Shown here: positions 22,108 to 30,259 of the stretch, piece by piece | Position numbering within the stretch: the first letter of the stretch is position 1 | How the letters are laid out: every line of letters begins with the position of its first letter | Assembly (NCBI GenBank): GCA_966211215.1 | Contig: CBIHNR010000048.1 | Location: 1 to 30,275 of the forward strand | Source of the DNA: Desertivirga sp966211215 | GTDB lineage: Bacteria; Bacteroidota; Bacteroidia; Sphingobacteriales; Sphingobacteriaceae | DNA: 30,275 nt | Direction of reading: 5' to 3' | Position numbers and translations under genes: made by a program | The notes under the pieces: generated by a model | What the model was told of the DNA's origin: nothing | What the model saw: only the letters and a program-made list of their open reading frames with translations | The model's database searches: none

Positions 22108-23190
22108 GTGGCGAAACTTAACCTGGATAAACAAGAGGCAGAATTCCTTAATAATACAATCAGCCATTGGCAAGAGAGTGGTATCATTGACGATAATACA
22201 GCGCAAAAGCTTTCTGACTCTTATGAGATAAAACATTTTGACTGGCGTAGGCTAGCACAATATTCCTTTTGGATTGCCCTTGCCTGTGGCTTAATTGCAT
22301 TTGCTTCCCTCGTAGTTGATGATGCTGTTTTAAAACTTCTTGAACGGCTTTCTGATGCCCCAGACATCCTGATAAGTATGATCTCAGCCGTTTTTGCATC
22401 CATATTTTATTACCACGGACAGAAACGCAAACAAACTCATCCCGAACGCATATTTAGCAATGAAGCGTCTCTTTTTGCTGGGGTACTTTTTACAGCAAGT
22501 TGCATCGCTTTCTTAGGAAAAGTATTCGATAACGGTTCAGGGCACTTTTCCATACTATTTTTAATTTCAGTATTCACCTACGCAATCCTTGCATTAAAGT
22601 TCAAATCCCGGTTGATATGGGCATTTGCATTAATTTCCTTAGGCAGCTGGTTTGGCACCGAAACAGGCTATCAAACTAATTGGGGAGACTATTTCTTGAG
22701 GATGAATTACCCCCTGCGTTTCGTTTTCTTCGGGGCTTTCCTGGCGGGATGTGGTTTGCTAATGTCAAGGAACAAACAACTCGAACTGTTTAGAAACCTC
22801 ACTTATATTATAGGGCTGTTTTACCTTTTCATTTCGCTCTGGCTTCTTTCCATTTTTGGGAATTTTGGCAACCTGGAGGACTGGTTTAAGGTTAAGCAAG
22901 TTGACCTTTTTTATTGGTCGATTATATTAGCGCTTGTCTGTGGAGGTTTCATTTATTGGGGCTTAAAGAAAAAAGACGCAATCGCCCGGGAATTCGGAAT
23001 CACTTTCCTCCTAATAAACATTTATACACGCTATTTCGAATATTTTTGGGGATACAACAAAGCAATCTTCTTTTGTATACTGGCTGTTTCATTCTGGCTC
23101 ATTGGGCGAAAAGCCGAAAAAATATGGAATATCGAGTTTAGTAAAGGCAATAAAAAAGCCACCCTGGCAGATGGCTCAGAAAAATCTTAG
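22108..23190 (+). CDS. DUF2157-like polytopic membrane protein
   Basis: A 360-residue protein with a soluble N-terminus (1-50) and about nine or ten hydrophobic helices (for example YSFWIALACGLIAFASLVV, ISMISAVFASIFYYHG, FVFFGAFLAGCGLLM). It ends in a charged tail. The N-terminal segment DKQEAEFLNNTISHWQESG followed by IIDDNTAQKL, and then the helix bundle, resembles DUF2157 membrane proteins. The start is a GTG at 22108; a nearby ATG at 22092 is out of frame and stops at once. It follows ribF by 31 bases and may be co-transcribed. Function is unknown. Confidence 0.75.
   Translation: MAKLNLDKQEAEFLNNTISHWQESGIIDDNTAQKLSDSYEIKHFDWRRLAQYSFWIALACGLIAFASLVVDDAVLKLLERLSDAPDILISMISAVFASIFYYHGQKRKQTHPERIFSNEASLFAGVLFTASCIAFLGKVFDNGSGHFSILFLISVFTYAILALKFKSRLIWAFALISLGSWFGTETGYQTNWGDYFLRMNYPLRFVFFGAFLAGCGLLMSRNKQLELFRNLTYIIGLFYLFISLWLLSIFGNFGNLEDWFKVKQVDLFYWSIILALVCGGFIYWGLKKKDAIAREFGITFLLINIYTRYFEYFWGYNKAIFFCILAVSFWLIGRKAEKIWNIEFSKGNKKATLADGSEKS
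23152..23176 (-). terminator. Terminator for the yceI-like gene, inside the convergent coding end
   Basis: On the minus strand AGCCATC pairs with GGTGGCT (one G-U) across a 6-base loop, followed by six T. It lies wholly within the last codons of the plus-strand membrane protein gene, because the genes are only seven bases apart. Confidence 0.6.
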
Positions 23191-23197
23191 GCTTATG

Positions 23198-23734
23198 CTA
23201 TCCCTGCTTTACAAATTGGACACTTAGCAGAAGCTTTACTTCGTCTCCAACAACTATCGTCCCTGCCTCTGTAATTCCCGACCATAGTAAGCCATACTCC
23301 TTCCGGCTGATTTTTCCTGCCACTTCAAACCCTGCTTTTACATTACCATAAAAATCTGTAGCAGTACCTCCGTACTCAACATCCAATTCAATCGGCTTCG
23401 TCGTTTCTCTGATTGTTAAATTTCCAATTAACTTATATTTATCCTCTCCTGTGGACTTAAATGAGGAGGATTTAAATATAATCTTAGGATGATTCTCTGC
23501 ATCAAAGAAATCGGCAGACTTTAAATGCGTATCACGCTGGTCCTGGTTAGTATCAATACTGTTAACGTCAATCGTAAACTCAATTTCAGCATTTTCGAAG
23601 CCGTCTCCGATAGATACCGCTTTACCGTCAAAATGCCTGAAGTTTCCGGTTACCGTAGAAATAACCAGGTGCTTCACCTTAAACTGCACTTCCGAGTGTG
23701 TTGGGTCAAGAACCCAGGTAGTAGTTGTCGCCAT
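23198..23734 (-). CDS. YceI family lipocalin-like protein
   Basis: A 178-residue protein with the YceI fold, a beta-barrel that binds isoprenoid-type lipids in known members. Seen are the opening WVLDPTHSEVQFKVKHLVIS (7-26), GNFRHFDGKA, FTIDVNSIDTNQDQRDTHLKS, DFFDAENHPKIIFKS, GNLTIRETTKPIELDVEYGG and the late GKISRKEYGLLWSG. There is no signal peptide, so this copy appears cytoplasmic, unlike E. coli YceI. Length is normal. It is a single-gene unit with a terminator set inside its convergent neighbour. Confidence 0.92.
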   Translation of the reverse strand: MATTTTWVLDPTHSEVQFKVKHLVISTVTGNFRHFDGKAVSIGDGFENAEIEFTIDVNSIDTNQDQRDTHLKSADFFDAENHPKIIFKSSSFKSTGEDKYKLIGNLTIRETTKPIELDVEYGGTATDFYGNVKAGFEVAGKISRKEYGLLWSGITEAGTIVVGDEVKLLLSVQFVKQG

Positions 23735-23831
23735 TATCTTTATTATTTAATAAGAATTAGATGTTTAAGCATTGATGAAATTCTATTAACAACATAGGCA
23801 AAGACGGATTGTTGAAGAAATTTAAAAAACA

Positions 23832-23860
23832 AAGGCCGTTTCATTTTAGGAAACGGCCTT
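23832..23860 (-). terminator. Rho-independent terminator behind the OsmC-family gene
   Basis: A perfect 11-bp stem (23832-23842 with 23850-23860) closes a 7-base loop. The minus strand continues TTTGTTTTTT. Confidence 0.85.
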
Positions 23861-23883
23861 ACAAACTTTTATTCTATTGATGG

Positions 23884-24312
23884 CTATTTTTCAACTGCCT
23901 CTTTGATATTGATGGAATAAGTGATGTCTACTCCTCCGGCTGCTAGCATATCATGAACAGAACAATATTTTTTGACAGCAAGTTCGGCAGCTTTTTCAGC
24001 CTTTGCCTGGTCAACCGACCCAATTAACTCAAAATTCATATGAATTTTGGTAAACACCGCTGGAATCTTGTCGGTACGCTCACCTTCCACAGAAATCGCA
24101 ATATCTTTAACGTCTTGTCTTTGTTTCTTTAAAATTTGAAGCAAGTCTAAAGAACTACAAGAGCCCAAAGCCATTAGTACTAATTCCATCGGGCGTACCC
24201 CCAATCCAAGTCCTCCAATTTCAGGCGAGCCGTCAATATGCACTTTTACATTTGTCATTCCACTAGCTTCAAAGTGGACTGCATCATTAAGCCTGTTTAA
24301 TTCTATCTTCAT
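23884..24312 (-). CDS. OsmC family peroxidase-like protein
   Basis: A 142-residue OsmC/Ohr-type protein. The two reactive cysteines are present: Cys52 in ALGSCSSLDLLQIL and Cys117 in VKKYCSVHDML. The RPMELVLMALGSC stretch (40-52) and the buried hydrophobic helix are standard. Members reduce organic or fatty-acid hydroperoxides; some are only envelope-stress markers, so a peroxidase role is inferred from the cysteine pair. It lies 41 bases behind the PLP sulfhydrylase gene on the same strand, so co-transcription is possible, with a strong terminator afterwards. Confidence 0.9.
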   Translation of the reverse strand: MKIELNRLNDAVHFEASGMTNVKVHIDGSPEIGGLGLGVRPMELVLMALGSCSSLDLLQILKKQRQDVKDIAISVEGERTDKIPAVFTKIHMNFELIGSVDQAKAEKAAELAVKKYCSVHDMLAAGGVDITYSINIKEAVEK

Positions 24313-24353
24313 CAGAACATTATTTACTATTATTAATCCCCTTAGCTGATATC

Positions 24354-25523
24354 TTATTTTGAATTCAGTAAAGCCTGATTCACATCTTCTAAGATATCAT
24401 CAGCGTCTTCCAAACCTACAGAAATACGTATGGTTCCTGGTTGTATGCCAATAGCTGCACGTTCAGCATCACTTAACTTAGAGTGAGTGGTGGACGCTGG
24501 ATGTGTCGCAATAGACCTCGAATCTCCCAAATTTGAAGTAAACAAGATCATCTGCAATGCATCCAAAAATCGCTTCGCCCTATCAAAACCACCCTTAACA
24601 ATAAAAGTAACGATGCCGCCCCCTTGTTTCATTTGCTTTTTTGCCAGCTCGTATTGTGGATGCGACGGTAAATGCGGGTAACGAACAAGCTCAATCTCCG
24701 GATGTTCCTCCAACATTTGCGCAAGTTTTAAAGCATTGCTGCAATGCCTATCCATGCGAAGCGTAAGGGTTTCCAAACTCTTTGATAATAGCCACGCATT
24801 AAATGCCGACATTGCAGGCCCTGTATGGCGAATGAAGAACATTAGCTCCTTAATGATTGAAGCCTTGCCAGCCACAACACCACCTAAAACACGGCCTTGC
24901 CCGTCCATGTATTTTGTAGCCGAATGTACAACCAAATCAATACCATATTGTAATGGTTTTTGCAAGTATGGCGTTGCAAAACAGTTATCTATATTAATGA
25001 TGATGTGAGGATATTTCTTCTTTAAGCCTCCTAACCATTCTAAATCAACCAGCTCAAGGCCAGGGTTAGATGGGGTTTCTAAAAAAATCATTTTAGTCTC
25101 CGGCTGGATAGCCGCCTCCCAGCTCTCGGGATTAGCTGCATCTACGTAAGTATAAGTAATCCCCCAACGTGGGAATAACTGGTTTAAAAGCTGGTGTGTT
25201 GAGCCAAAAACCGAACGGCAGGCAACAATATGGTCGCCGCTTTTAAGCAATCCCGCAAAAGAAGCAAAAATTGCAGCCATACCCGATGAAAAAGCTAAGC
25301 CAGCTTCCGCACCTTCCAACTCACACACCTTGTCAATAAATTCGGTAGTATTGGGGTTAGAGTAACGCGAATAAATATTTCCTTCCTGCTCATCAGCAAA
25401 AATGGCACGGCCTTGCTCTGCATCATCAAAAATGAAACTCGAAGTAAGGTATAATGGAACCGAGTGCTCACGGTTATAAGTACGCTGAACCTGGTTACGT
25501 ATTAATCGGGTTTGTTCTTTCAT
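24354..25523 (-). CDS. metZ: Cys/Met-metabolism PLP enzyme, probable O-succinylhomoserine sulfhydrylase
   Basis: A 389-residue fold-type I PLP enzyme of the trans-sulfuration family. Seen (numbered from an M two codons longer) are LTSSFIFDDAEQGRA (27-41), GNIYSRYSNPNT (49-60), SSGMAAI for the phosphate cup, NIDNCFATPYLQ with the PLP-binding Asp180, and HSATKYMDGQGRVLGG with the PLP Lys205. The TSSF.FD..E...FA.E..GNIYSR pattern favours MetZ, which makes homocysteine from an activated homoserine and sulfide, over cystathionine synthases or lyases, but sequence alone does not settle it. The ATG at 25523 is preferred to the TTG directly before it. No met or SAM gene neighbours it. Confidence 0.85.
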   Translation of the reverse strand: MKEQTRLIRNQVQRTYNREHSVPLYLTSSFIFDDAEQGRAIFADEQEGNIYSRYSNPNTTEFIDKVCELEGAEAGLAFSSGMAAIFASFAGLLKSGDHIVACRSVFGSTHQLLNQLFPRWGITYTYVDAANPESWEAAIQPETKMIFLETPSNPGLELVDLEWLGGLKKKYPHIIINIDNCFATPYLQKPLQYGIDLVVHSATKYMDGQGRVLGGVVAGKASIIKELMFFIRHTGPAMSAFNAWLLSKSLETLTLRMDRHCSNALKLAQMLEEHPEIELVRYPHLPSHPQYELAKKQMKQGGGIVTFIVKGGFDRAKRFLDALQMILFTSNLGDSRSIATHPASTTHSKLSDAERAAIGIQPGTIRISVGLEDADDILEDVNQALLNSK

Positions 25524-25657
25524 CAAAAAATAATTTCCTGTTAAAATCTACAGAATAAGTAAGATTTGCTAAAATAGCAATTATACAGGCAGAACCCATA
25601 ATGGATTTGTCAGAAATAGTGCCACCAAACGGGTAAAATAATAAAAGCATTCCAATC

Positions 25658-28516
25658 TTAATTCTCTGCAATTTTGGGATTGAAATGTTCTTTTAAAAAC
25701 TCACCAGTGTACGAATTTTCAAATTTTATCAGATCCTCCGGCAATCCTTCAAACACCAGGTTTCCTCCCCTGTCTCCCCCCTCAGGGCCAATATCGATAA
25801 TCCAGTCAGCGCATTTAACTACATCCATGTTGTGTTCAATTACAAGGATAGTGTTCCCCTGGTCAAGCAATGCATTAAATGACTTTAACAACTTTTTGAT
25901 ATCATGAAAATGAAGTCCTGTTGTTGGCTCATCAAATACGAAGAGTGTTTTAGAACTATTGTTCCCTTTTATTAGGAAAGATGCAAGCTTTATGCGCTGC
26001 GCTTCTCCACCAGATAGCGTGTTAGAAGACTGCCCTAAATGGACATAACCCAAACCCACGTCTGCTAAAGGCTGAATCTTATTAATGATTTTTGGTTCAT
26101 CCTTAAAGAAATCCAGGGCCTCATCAATGGTTAAATCAAGTATTTCTGATACGTTTTTCTCTTTGTAAGTTATATCCAATACATGTTGCTTAAAGCGCTT
26201 ACCATTACAAGCTTCGCAAGGCAGAAAGATATCTGCCATAAACTGCATTTCAATTTTAACTTCGCCCTCTCCCTGGCAAACATCACATCTTCCTCCTTCC
26301 ACATTAAATGAGAACGCGGCTGGCTTTAAGCCTGCAGCCTTTGCAGATCCCTGCGATGCATATAAATTTCTGATTTCATCCCATGCCTTAACATACGTCA
26401 CCGGGTTTGAACGGGAGGACCGTCCAATAGGATTCTGGTCAACCAATTCAACCTGTTGTATTTTATCAGTATCACCTATAAGTTCATCGTAAGCCCCGGT
26501 TTGTTCACCAGAATAATTCCCAATAGCTTTTTGTACTGCAGGTTGCAATATGCGTTTCACCAGCGAAGTTTTACCAGAGCCAGAAACACCCGTAACGCAA
26601 GTCAGCACATTGAGAGGAAATTTAACATTAATGTTCTTAAGATTATTTTCGCGGGCGCCCTTTACTTCTATATAATCATTCCATTTCCGCCGTGTTGTAG
26701 GAATTTCTATCGCTTCCGCACCACTTAAATACTTACCCGTTAAACTTGCACTGTCTTTTATAATCTCATCATAAACTCCGGTAAATATTAAGTGTCCACC
26801 TTGGGTGCCGGCTTCGGGGCCAATGTCAATTAAATGGTCAGCAGCCTTCATCACCTCCTCCTCATGCTCAACTACCAAGACGGTATTTCCAACATCACGT
26901 AAAGATTTCAGCACTCCAATCAACCGATGAGTGTCCCTCGGATGTAAGCCGATACTGGGCTCATCAAGCACATAAACCGACCCAACCAAGGAACTTCCCA
27001 GTGACGTTGCAAGGTTTATTCGCTGCGATTCTCCGCCCGAAAGAGTGTTGCTTAAGCGGTTTAAGGTTAAATAACTCAAACCGACATCATTTAAAAACTT
27101 AATCCTGTTAGTAATCTCAAGAAGCAAGCGCTTTGATACTTTAGCCTCATTTTCATCGAGTTCCAGCGATTGAAAAAAGTTTAACGCGGCATCTAAAGGA
27201 GTCAATACCACATCTGTAATTGATTTCCCCGCAATTTTCACATACGAGGCATCTTTGCGTAATCTGCTGCCTTTGCAATCGGGACATGTAGTTTTACCTC
27301 TATAGCGAGAAAGCATTACCCTATATTGGATTTTATAAGTTTGCTCCTCGAGCTGCCGAAAAAACTCATCCAGCCCTCTGAAATACTTATTACCCGTCCA
27401 TACCAGCCTTTGTTGTTCTTCACTAAGCTGGTTATAGGAACGGTGCACTGGAAAATCGAACTTTAGCGCATGTTTTAGAAGCTCGTCAAGCCATTCCCTC
27501 ATTTTTTCTCCCCTCCACGGGGCTATTGCACCATCGTATAGAGACTTACTTTTATCTGGAATAACAAGATCCTCGTCTATTCCTATCACCTTACCGTAAC
27601 CTTCGCACCTGCGGCAAGCGCCATACGGATTATTGAAGCTGAAGAAATTAGGATTCGGCTCTTCAAAACGAATTCCGTCGAGCTCGAAGCGATCGCAAAA
27701 AAAGTGGTTGGTACCATTTTCTTCAACAAAGCAATCACCTTTCCCTTCAAAAAAAGCAGTTTGGACAGAGTCTGCCATTCGGCTAATAGTTTCCTCCTCC
27801 TGATTTACAGAGATCCTGTCTATCACAATCCGAAGTATATCTGAATCATTAAGCTTTTCATTTTTGATAGAATCGTCCTCCAATAATGCTTCGATTTTTG
27901 ATAGTTCTCCTTTATAATACACTCTGAGAAAGCCTTTTTGAAGCAATACCGCTAATTCTTCTTTTATCGAACGATTGTTGTGCGGATGTAATGGGCAAAA
28001 AATAGTGACAGCGGTATCCTCGGGTAAAGCTGTGATAAAGTTTACAACATCAGTCACATTATCGCGTTTTACTACTTTTCCAGACACTGGCGAATATGTT
28101 TTGCCGATCCTGGAAAACAGTAATTTAAGATAGTCATAAATCTCTGTAGATGTGCCTACGGTAGACCGGGGATTGCTGGTAATAACCTTTTGCTCAATGG
28201 CAATTGCAGGGGCTATTCCTTTGATATAGTCAACGTCAGGCTTATTCATCCTACCCATAAACTGCCTGGCGTACGAGGACAAGCTCTCCACATACCGTCG
28301 CTGCCCCTCGGCATATAGAGTATCAAAAGCTAAAGAAGACTTTCCAGAACCAGACATTCCGGTAATTACTACAAGTTTATTTTTAGGAATTGCAACATCA
28401 ATATTCTTTAAATTATGAACACGGGCTCCTTTAATTATAATGTGCTGTTTAGGGTCTTTTTCTGCTTCTAAGCTCATTGATACGCCATCTAATACTGTAC
28501 TTTTCCTATTTTGCAT
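25658..28516 (-). CDS. uvrA: Excinuclease ABC subunit A
   Basis: A 952-residue DNA damage sensor of nucleotide excision repair, a tandem ABC ATPase that loads UvrB. The N-terminal half has Walker A GMSGSGKSS (53-61), signature LSGGESQRINLA and Walker B VLDEPSIGLHP. The C-terminal half has GVSGSGKTS, LSGGEAQRIKLA and FDEPTTGLH. The C-terminal zinc finger is intact (CDVC and CEAC about 20 residues apart). The N-terminal zinc site has FFCDRF and GACRRC, so one of the four expected Cys is missing, which I believe is common in this phylum. A CPDCKGSRLR segment lies between. A start at the internal Met before SLEAEK is also possible. Confidence 0.96.
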   Translation of the reverse strand: MQNRKSTVLDGVSMSLEAEKDPKQHIIIKGARVHNLKNIDVAIPKNKLVVITGMSGSGKSSLAFDTLYAEGQRRYVESLSSYARQFMGRMNKPDVDYIKGIAPAIAIEQKVITSNPRSTVGTSTEIYDYLKLLFSRIGKTYSPVSGKVVKRDNVTDVVNFITALPEDTAVTIFCPLHPHNNRSIKEELAVLLQKGFLRVYYKGELSKIEALLEDDSIKNEKLNDSDILRIVIDRISVNQEEETISRMADSVQTAFFEGKGDCFVEENGTNHFFCDRFELDGIRFEEPNPNFFSFNNPYGACRRCEGYGKVIGIDEDLVIPDKSKSLYDGAIAPWRGEKMREWLDELLKHALKFDFPVHRSYNQLSEEQQRLVWTGNKYFRGLDEFFRQLEEQTYKIQYRVMLSRYRGKTTCPDCKGSRLRKDASYVKIAGKSITDVVLTPLDAALNFFQSLELDENEAKVSKRLLLEITNRIKFLNDVGLSYLTLNRLSNTLSGGESQRINLATSLGSSLVGSVYVLDEPSIGLHPRDTHRLIGVLKSLRDVGNTVLVVEHEEEVMKAADHLIDIGPEAGTQGGHLIFTGVYDEIIKDSASLTGKYLSGAEAIEIPTTRRKWNDYIEVKGARENNLKNINVKFPLNVLTCVTGVSGSGKTSLVKRILQPAVQKAIGNYSGEQTGAYDELIGDTDKIQQVELVDQNPIGRSSRSNPVTYVKAWDEIRNLYASQGSAKAAGLKPAAFSFNVEGGRCDVCQGEGEVKIEMQFMADIFLPCEACNGKRFKQHVLDITYKEKNVSEILDLTIDEALDFFKDEPKIINKIQPLADVGLGYVHLGQSSNTLSGGEAQRIKLASFLIKGNNSSKTLFVFDEPTTGLHFHDIKKLLKSFNALLDQGNTILVIEHNMDVVKCADWIIDIGPEGGDRGGNLVFEGLPEDLIKFENSYTGEFLKEHFNPKIAEN

Positions 28517-28553
28517 AAGTAGTAATTACAAAAAAACGAAATTGTTTATACCG

Positions 28554-28561
28554 CAAAAATA
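28554..28561 (-). promoter_or_regulatory. -7 box of uvrA (TATTTTTG)
   Basis: A perfect TAnnTTTG on the minus strand, giving a leader of about 35 bases. It lies back to back with the sigma-factor promoter. No LexA-like palindrome is seen. Confidence 0.5.
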
Positions 28562-28594
28562 CCACCAAATCCCTCAACATTTTTAAATAAATGT

Positions 28595-28625
28595 TTGCAC
28601 ATTCATTTTTTTGTAATTATATTTG
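28595..28625 (+). promoter_or_regulatory. Strong promoter of the sigma-factor gene
   Basis: TTTG (TTG at 28595-28597) is followed after 20 bases by TATATTTG (28618-28625). It is the best consensus promoter in the window. It leaves an unusually long leader of about 120 bases before the ATG at 28751. Confidence 0.7.
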
Positions 28626-28750
28626 AATAGCACACACACGCATACAACGCACTTTTATTATTTTTATAAGGAGATTAAACTATAGGGAAAAACTCTACTC
28701 AAATAAATTTTACGAACAATTATTAAGGGGAATTTAAAAGAGGGAGTCCT

Positions 28751-29338
28751 ATGAAGCTTCAGAATAAAAATGATCACGAGCTGGTGCATATGTATATGGC
28801 TGGCGAGGAGGCTGGTCTCGAGGAACTTATACGCAGGCACAAATCCAAAATTTATACATCTATTTATATGCTCGTAAAAGACGAGTACCTTGCTGAAGAT
28901 ATCTTCCAAGATACTTTTATAAAGGTAATTAACACGTTAAAAGCGGGTAAATACAACGAGGAAGGTAAATTTTTACCTTGGGTATTGAGAATTGGACACA
29001 ACCTGGTTATAGATTATTTCCGGAAAGACAAACGTACTCCGATTATTACCAACGGTGAAGGATTTGATATTTTTGATGTACTAGGCTTTTATGACGAAAG
29101 CATTGAGGATAAAATGATCAGAAACCAGACTCACCAGGATTTAAAAGCGATGATTCAGCTTTTGCCTTCTGAGCAGAAAGAGGTTTTAATTATGCGGCAC
29201 TACGGGGATATGAGCTTTAAAGAAATAGCAGACATTACCAACGTAAGCATCAATACAGCCTTAGGGCGTATGCGTTATGCATTGAATAACCTTCGCAAAA
29301 TGATGGAGACAAAAGAGCTAAGCTTAAAGCTTATTTAG
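28751..29338 (+). CDS. RNA polymerase sigma-70 family (ECF-type) sigma factor
   Basis: A 195-residue sigma factor with only regions 2 and 4. Region 2 (about 20-95) has ELIRRHKSKIYTSIYMLVKD, the core-binding DEYLAEDIFQDTFIKV (54-69) and the -10-reading FLPWVLRIGHNLVIDYFRKD. Region 4 (about 135-185) has LPSEQKEVLIMRHYGDMSFK with the helix-turn-helix KEIADITNVSINTALGRMRY. The length and close fit to the housekeeping-like ECF factors of Bacteroidota suggest a conserved regulator, but target genes are not known. No classical anti-sigma membrane gene follows; instead a 64-residue unknown protein does. The start is preceded by AAAAGAGGGAG, one of the few purine-rich stretches ahead of a start here. 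Confidence 0.92.
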   Translation: MKLQNKNDHELVHMYMAGEEAGLEELIRRHKSKIYTSIYMLVKDEYLAEDIFQDTFIKVINTLKAGKYNEEGKFLPWVLRIGHNLVIDYFRKDKRTPIITNGEGFDIFDVLGFYDESIEDKMIRNQTHQDLKAMIQLLPSEQKEVLIMRHYGDMSFKEIADITNVSINTALGRMRYALNNLRKMMETKELSLKLI

Positions 29339-29375
29339 AATCAAAAAAAATTTCAATCAAATAAAATATTTGTCT

Positions 29376-29403
29376 TTGCAATGCCGTTTAGTTTATATAT
29401 TTA
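29376..29403 (+). promoter_or_regulatory. Tentative promoter of the small gene behind the sigma factor
   Basis: TTG (29376-29378) is followed after 17 bases by TATATTTA (29396-29403), one mismatch from consensus. It lies between the arms of the palindrome at 29378-29422. Confidence 0.35.
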
Positions 29404-29422
29404 ATAAAAAAAGCGGCATTGC
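29378..29422. repeat. 9-bp inverted repeat around the small-gene promoter
   Basis: GCAATGCCG (29378-29386) and CGGCATTGC (29414-29422) are perfect reverse complements 27 bases apart. The right arm ends two bases before the ATG at 29425. It could be an operator or a structured leader. Confidence 0.6.
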
Positions 29423-29424
29423 TT

Positions 29425-29619
29425 ATGATCAAAATTTCTACTCAAGAGTTAAATTCTTTATTCCTGGAGAATAAAACAGCTGATACTTCTTCTGTCCTTA
29501 ACCAAGAAGAAGAAAGCTTTTACATTTCTATTAAAAGCGAACTAAACAGAGAAATTCGCCATCCACATCCCTCAACTATCGACAATATATTGGCTCATTC
29601 TAAGAAGCTATCTAAATAG
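29425..29619 (+). CDS. Small unknown protein downstream of the sigma factor
   Basis: A 64-residue soluble acidic-then-basic protein without membrane segment or signal peptide. The ATG at 29425 is preferred to the in-frame TTG at 29419, which lies inside the palindrome arm. The C-terminal half (SFYISIKSELNREIRHPHP, then STIDNILAHSKKLSK) looks helical and ordered; the middle is acidic (NQEEES). I recognise no family. Its place 86 bases behind an ECF sigma gene invites the idea of a regulator or adaptor, but nothing in the sequence proves this. Confidence 0.65.
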   Translation: MIKISTQELNSLFLENKTADTSSVLNQEEESFYISIKSELNREIRHPHPSTIDNILAHSKKLSK

Positions 29620-29633
29620 CTAGAATATCATTT

Positions 29634-29645
29634 TGTGTATCCAAC
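29634..29645 (+). repeat. 12-base direct repeat, copy 1
   Basis: TGTGTATCCAAC occurs here and again at 30094-30105, exactly 460 bases further on. Confidence 0.6.
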
Positions 29646-30093
29646 AGCGTAGACCTTGAGGGAAGAACTATGTTCTTAATGCACTCCAAAATTCTTTGAA
29701 TAAGCAGTAAGTTGAGTTGGTTGTCTTCTTCGCTCGACCTAAGACATTCTTCCACGCATAGCGTTTATATTTCTTGATAACAAGAGCTATGGCAGTAAAC
29801 GCGCGGTCGCCTGGCAGGTAACTGAATAATTGCCGGAGAAGCTGATTCTAGTATTCCGGGAATGCCAGGACCGGTCTATCGAGGAAGGTAATTACTTGTT
29901 TTTCCCAGCCTAAGCGCAGCTGATCCTGAATATTTTACTTAAATAAAATACTACGCATACTTAGGTACCGCCCACTCTGTCGAAGTTCGCACTTCCTCTT
30001 CAATAACACCTTTCTATTTGCCCTTTTGGGTGTATTTTCTATTAGGAAAAGCTCTAGGAATTGACCCAATTGAAAGCCCTCTTATGCGCCTAA

Positions 30094-30105
30094 TGTGTAT
30101 CCAAC
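30094..30105 (+). repeat. 12-base direct repeat, copy 2
   Basis: The exact second copy of TGTGTATCCAAC. The two copies bracket most of the gene-free stretch. Confidence 0.6.
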
Positions 30106-30227
30106 GAAATGAATAAGATGTGGCATTAATAATGACGAAGAATAAAAATCGGAGACAGCAATGGACTAGCAGCACTTTGCCAGCTGCTTATGTAGAAAAG
30201 GAGATAACCGGGACGACTTAAAACCAA

Positions 30228-30259
30228 AAAGCCCCGAATGCTGTTGCAAACGGGGCTTT
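30228..30259 (-). terminator. Terminator at the right edge
   Basis: AAAGCCCCG (30228-30236) pairs with CGGGGCTTT (30251-30259) across a 14-base loop. Read on the minus strand it continues TTGGTTTT, so it most likely ends a leftward gene beyond the right edge. Confidence 0.7.

Noticed and set aside
25524..25526. TTG start one codon before the metZ-like ATG
   Set aside because: An ATG follows directly and is the more likely initiation codon; nothing favours the TTG.
29419..29424. TTG start for the small gene behind the sigma factor
   Set aside because: It falls within the right arm of the palindrome, and an in-frame ATG follows two codons later.
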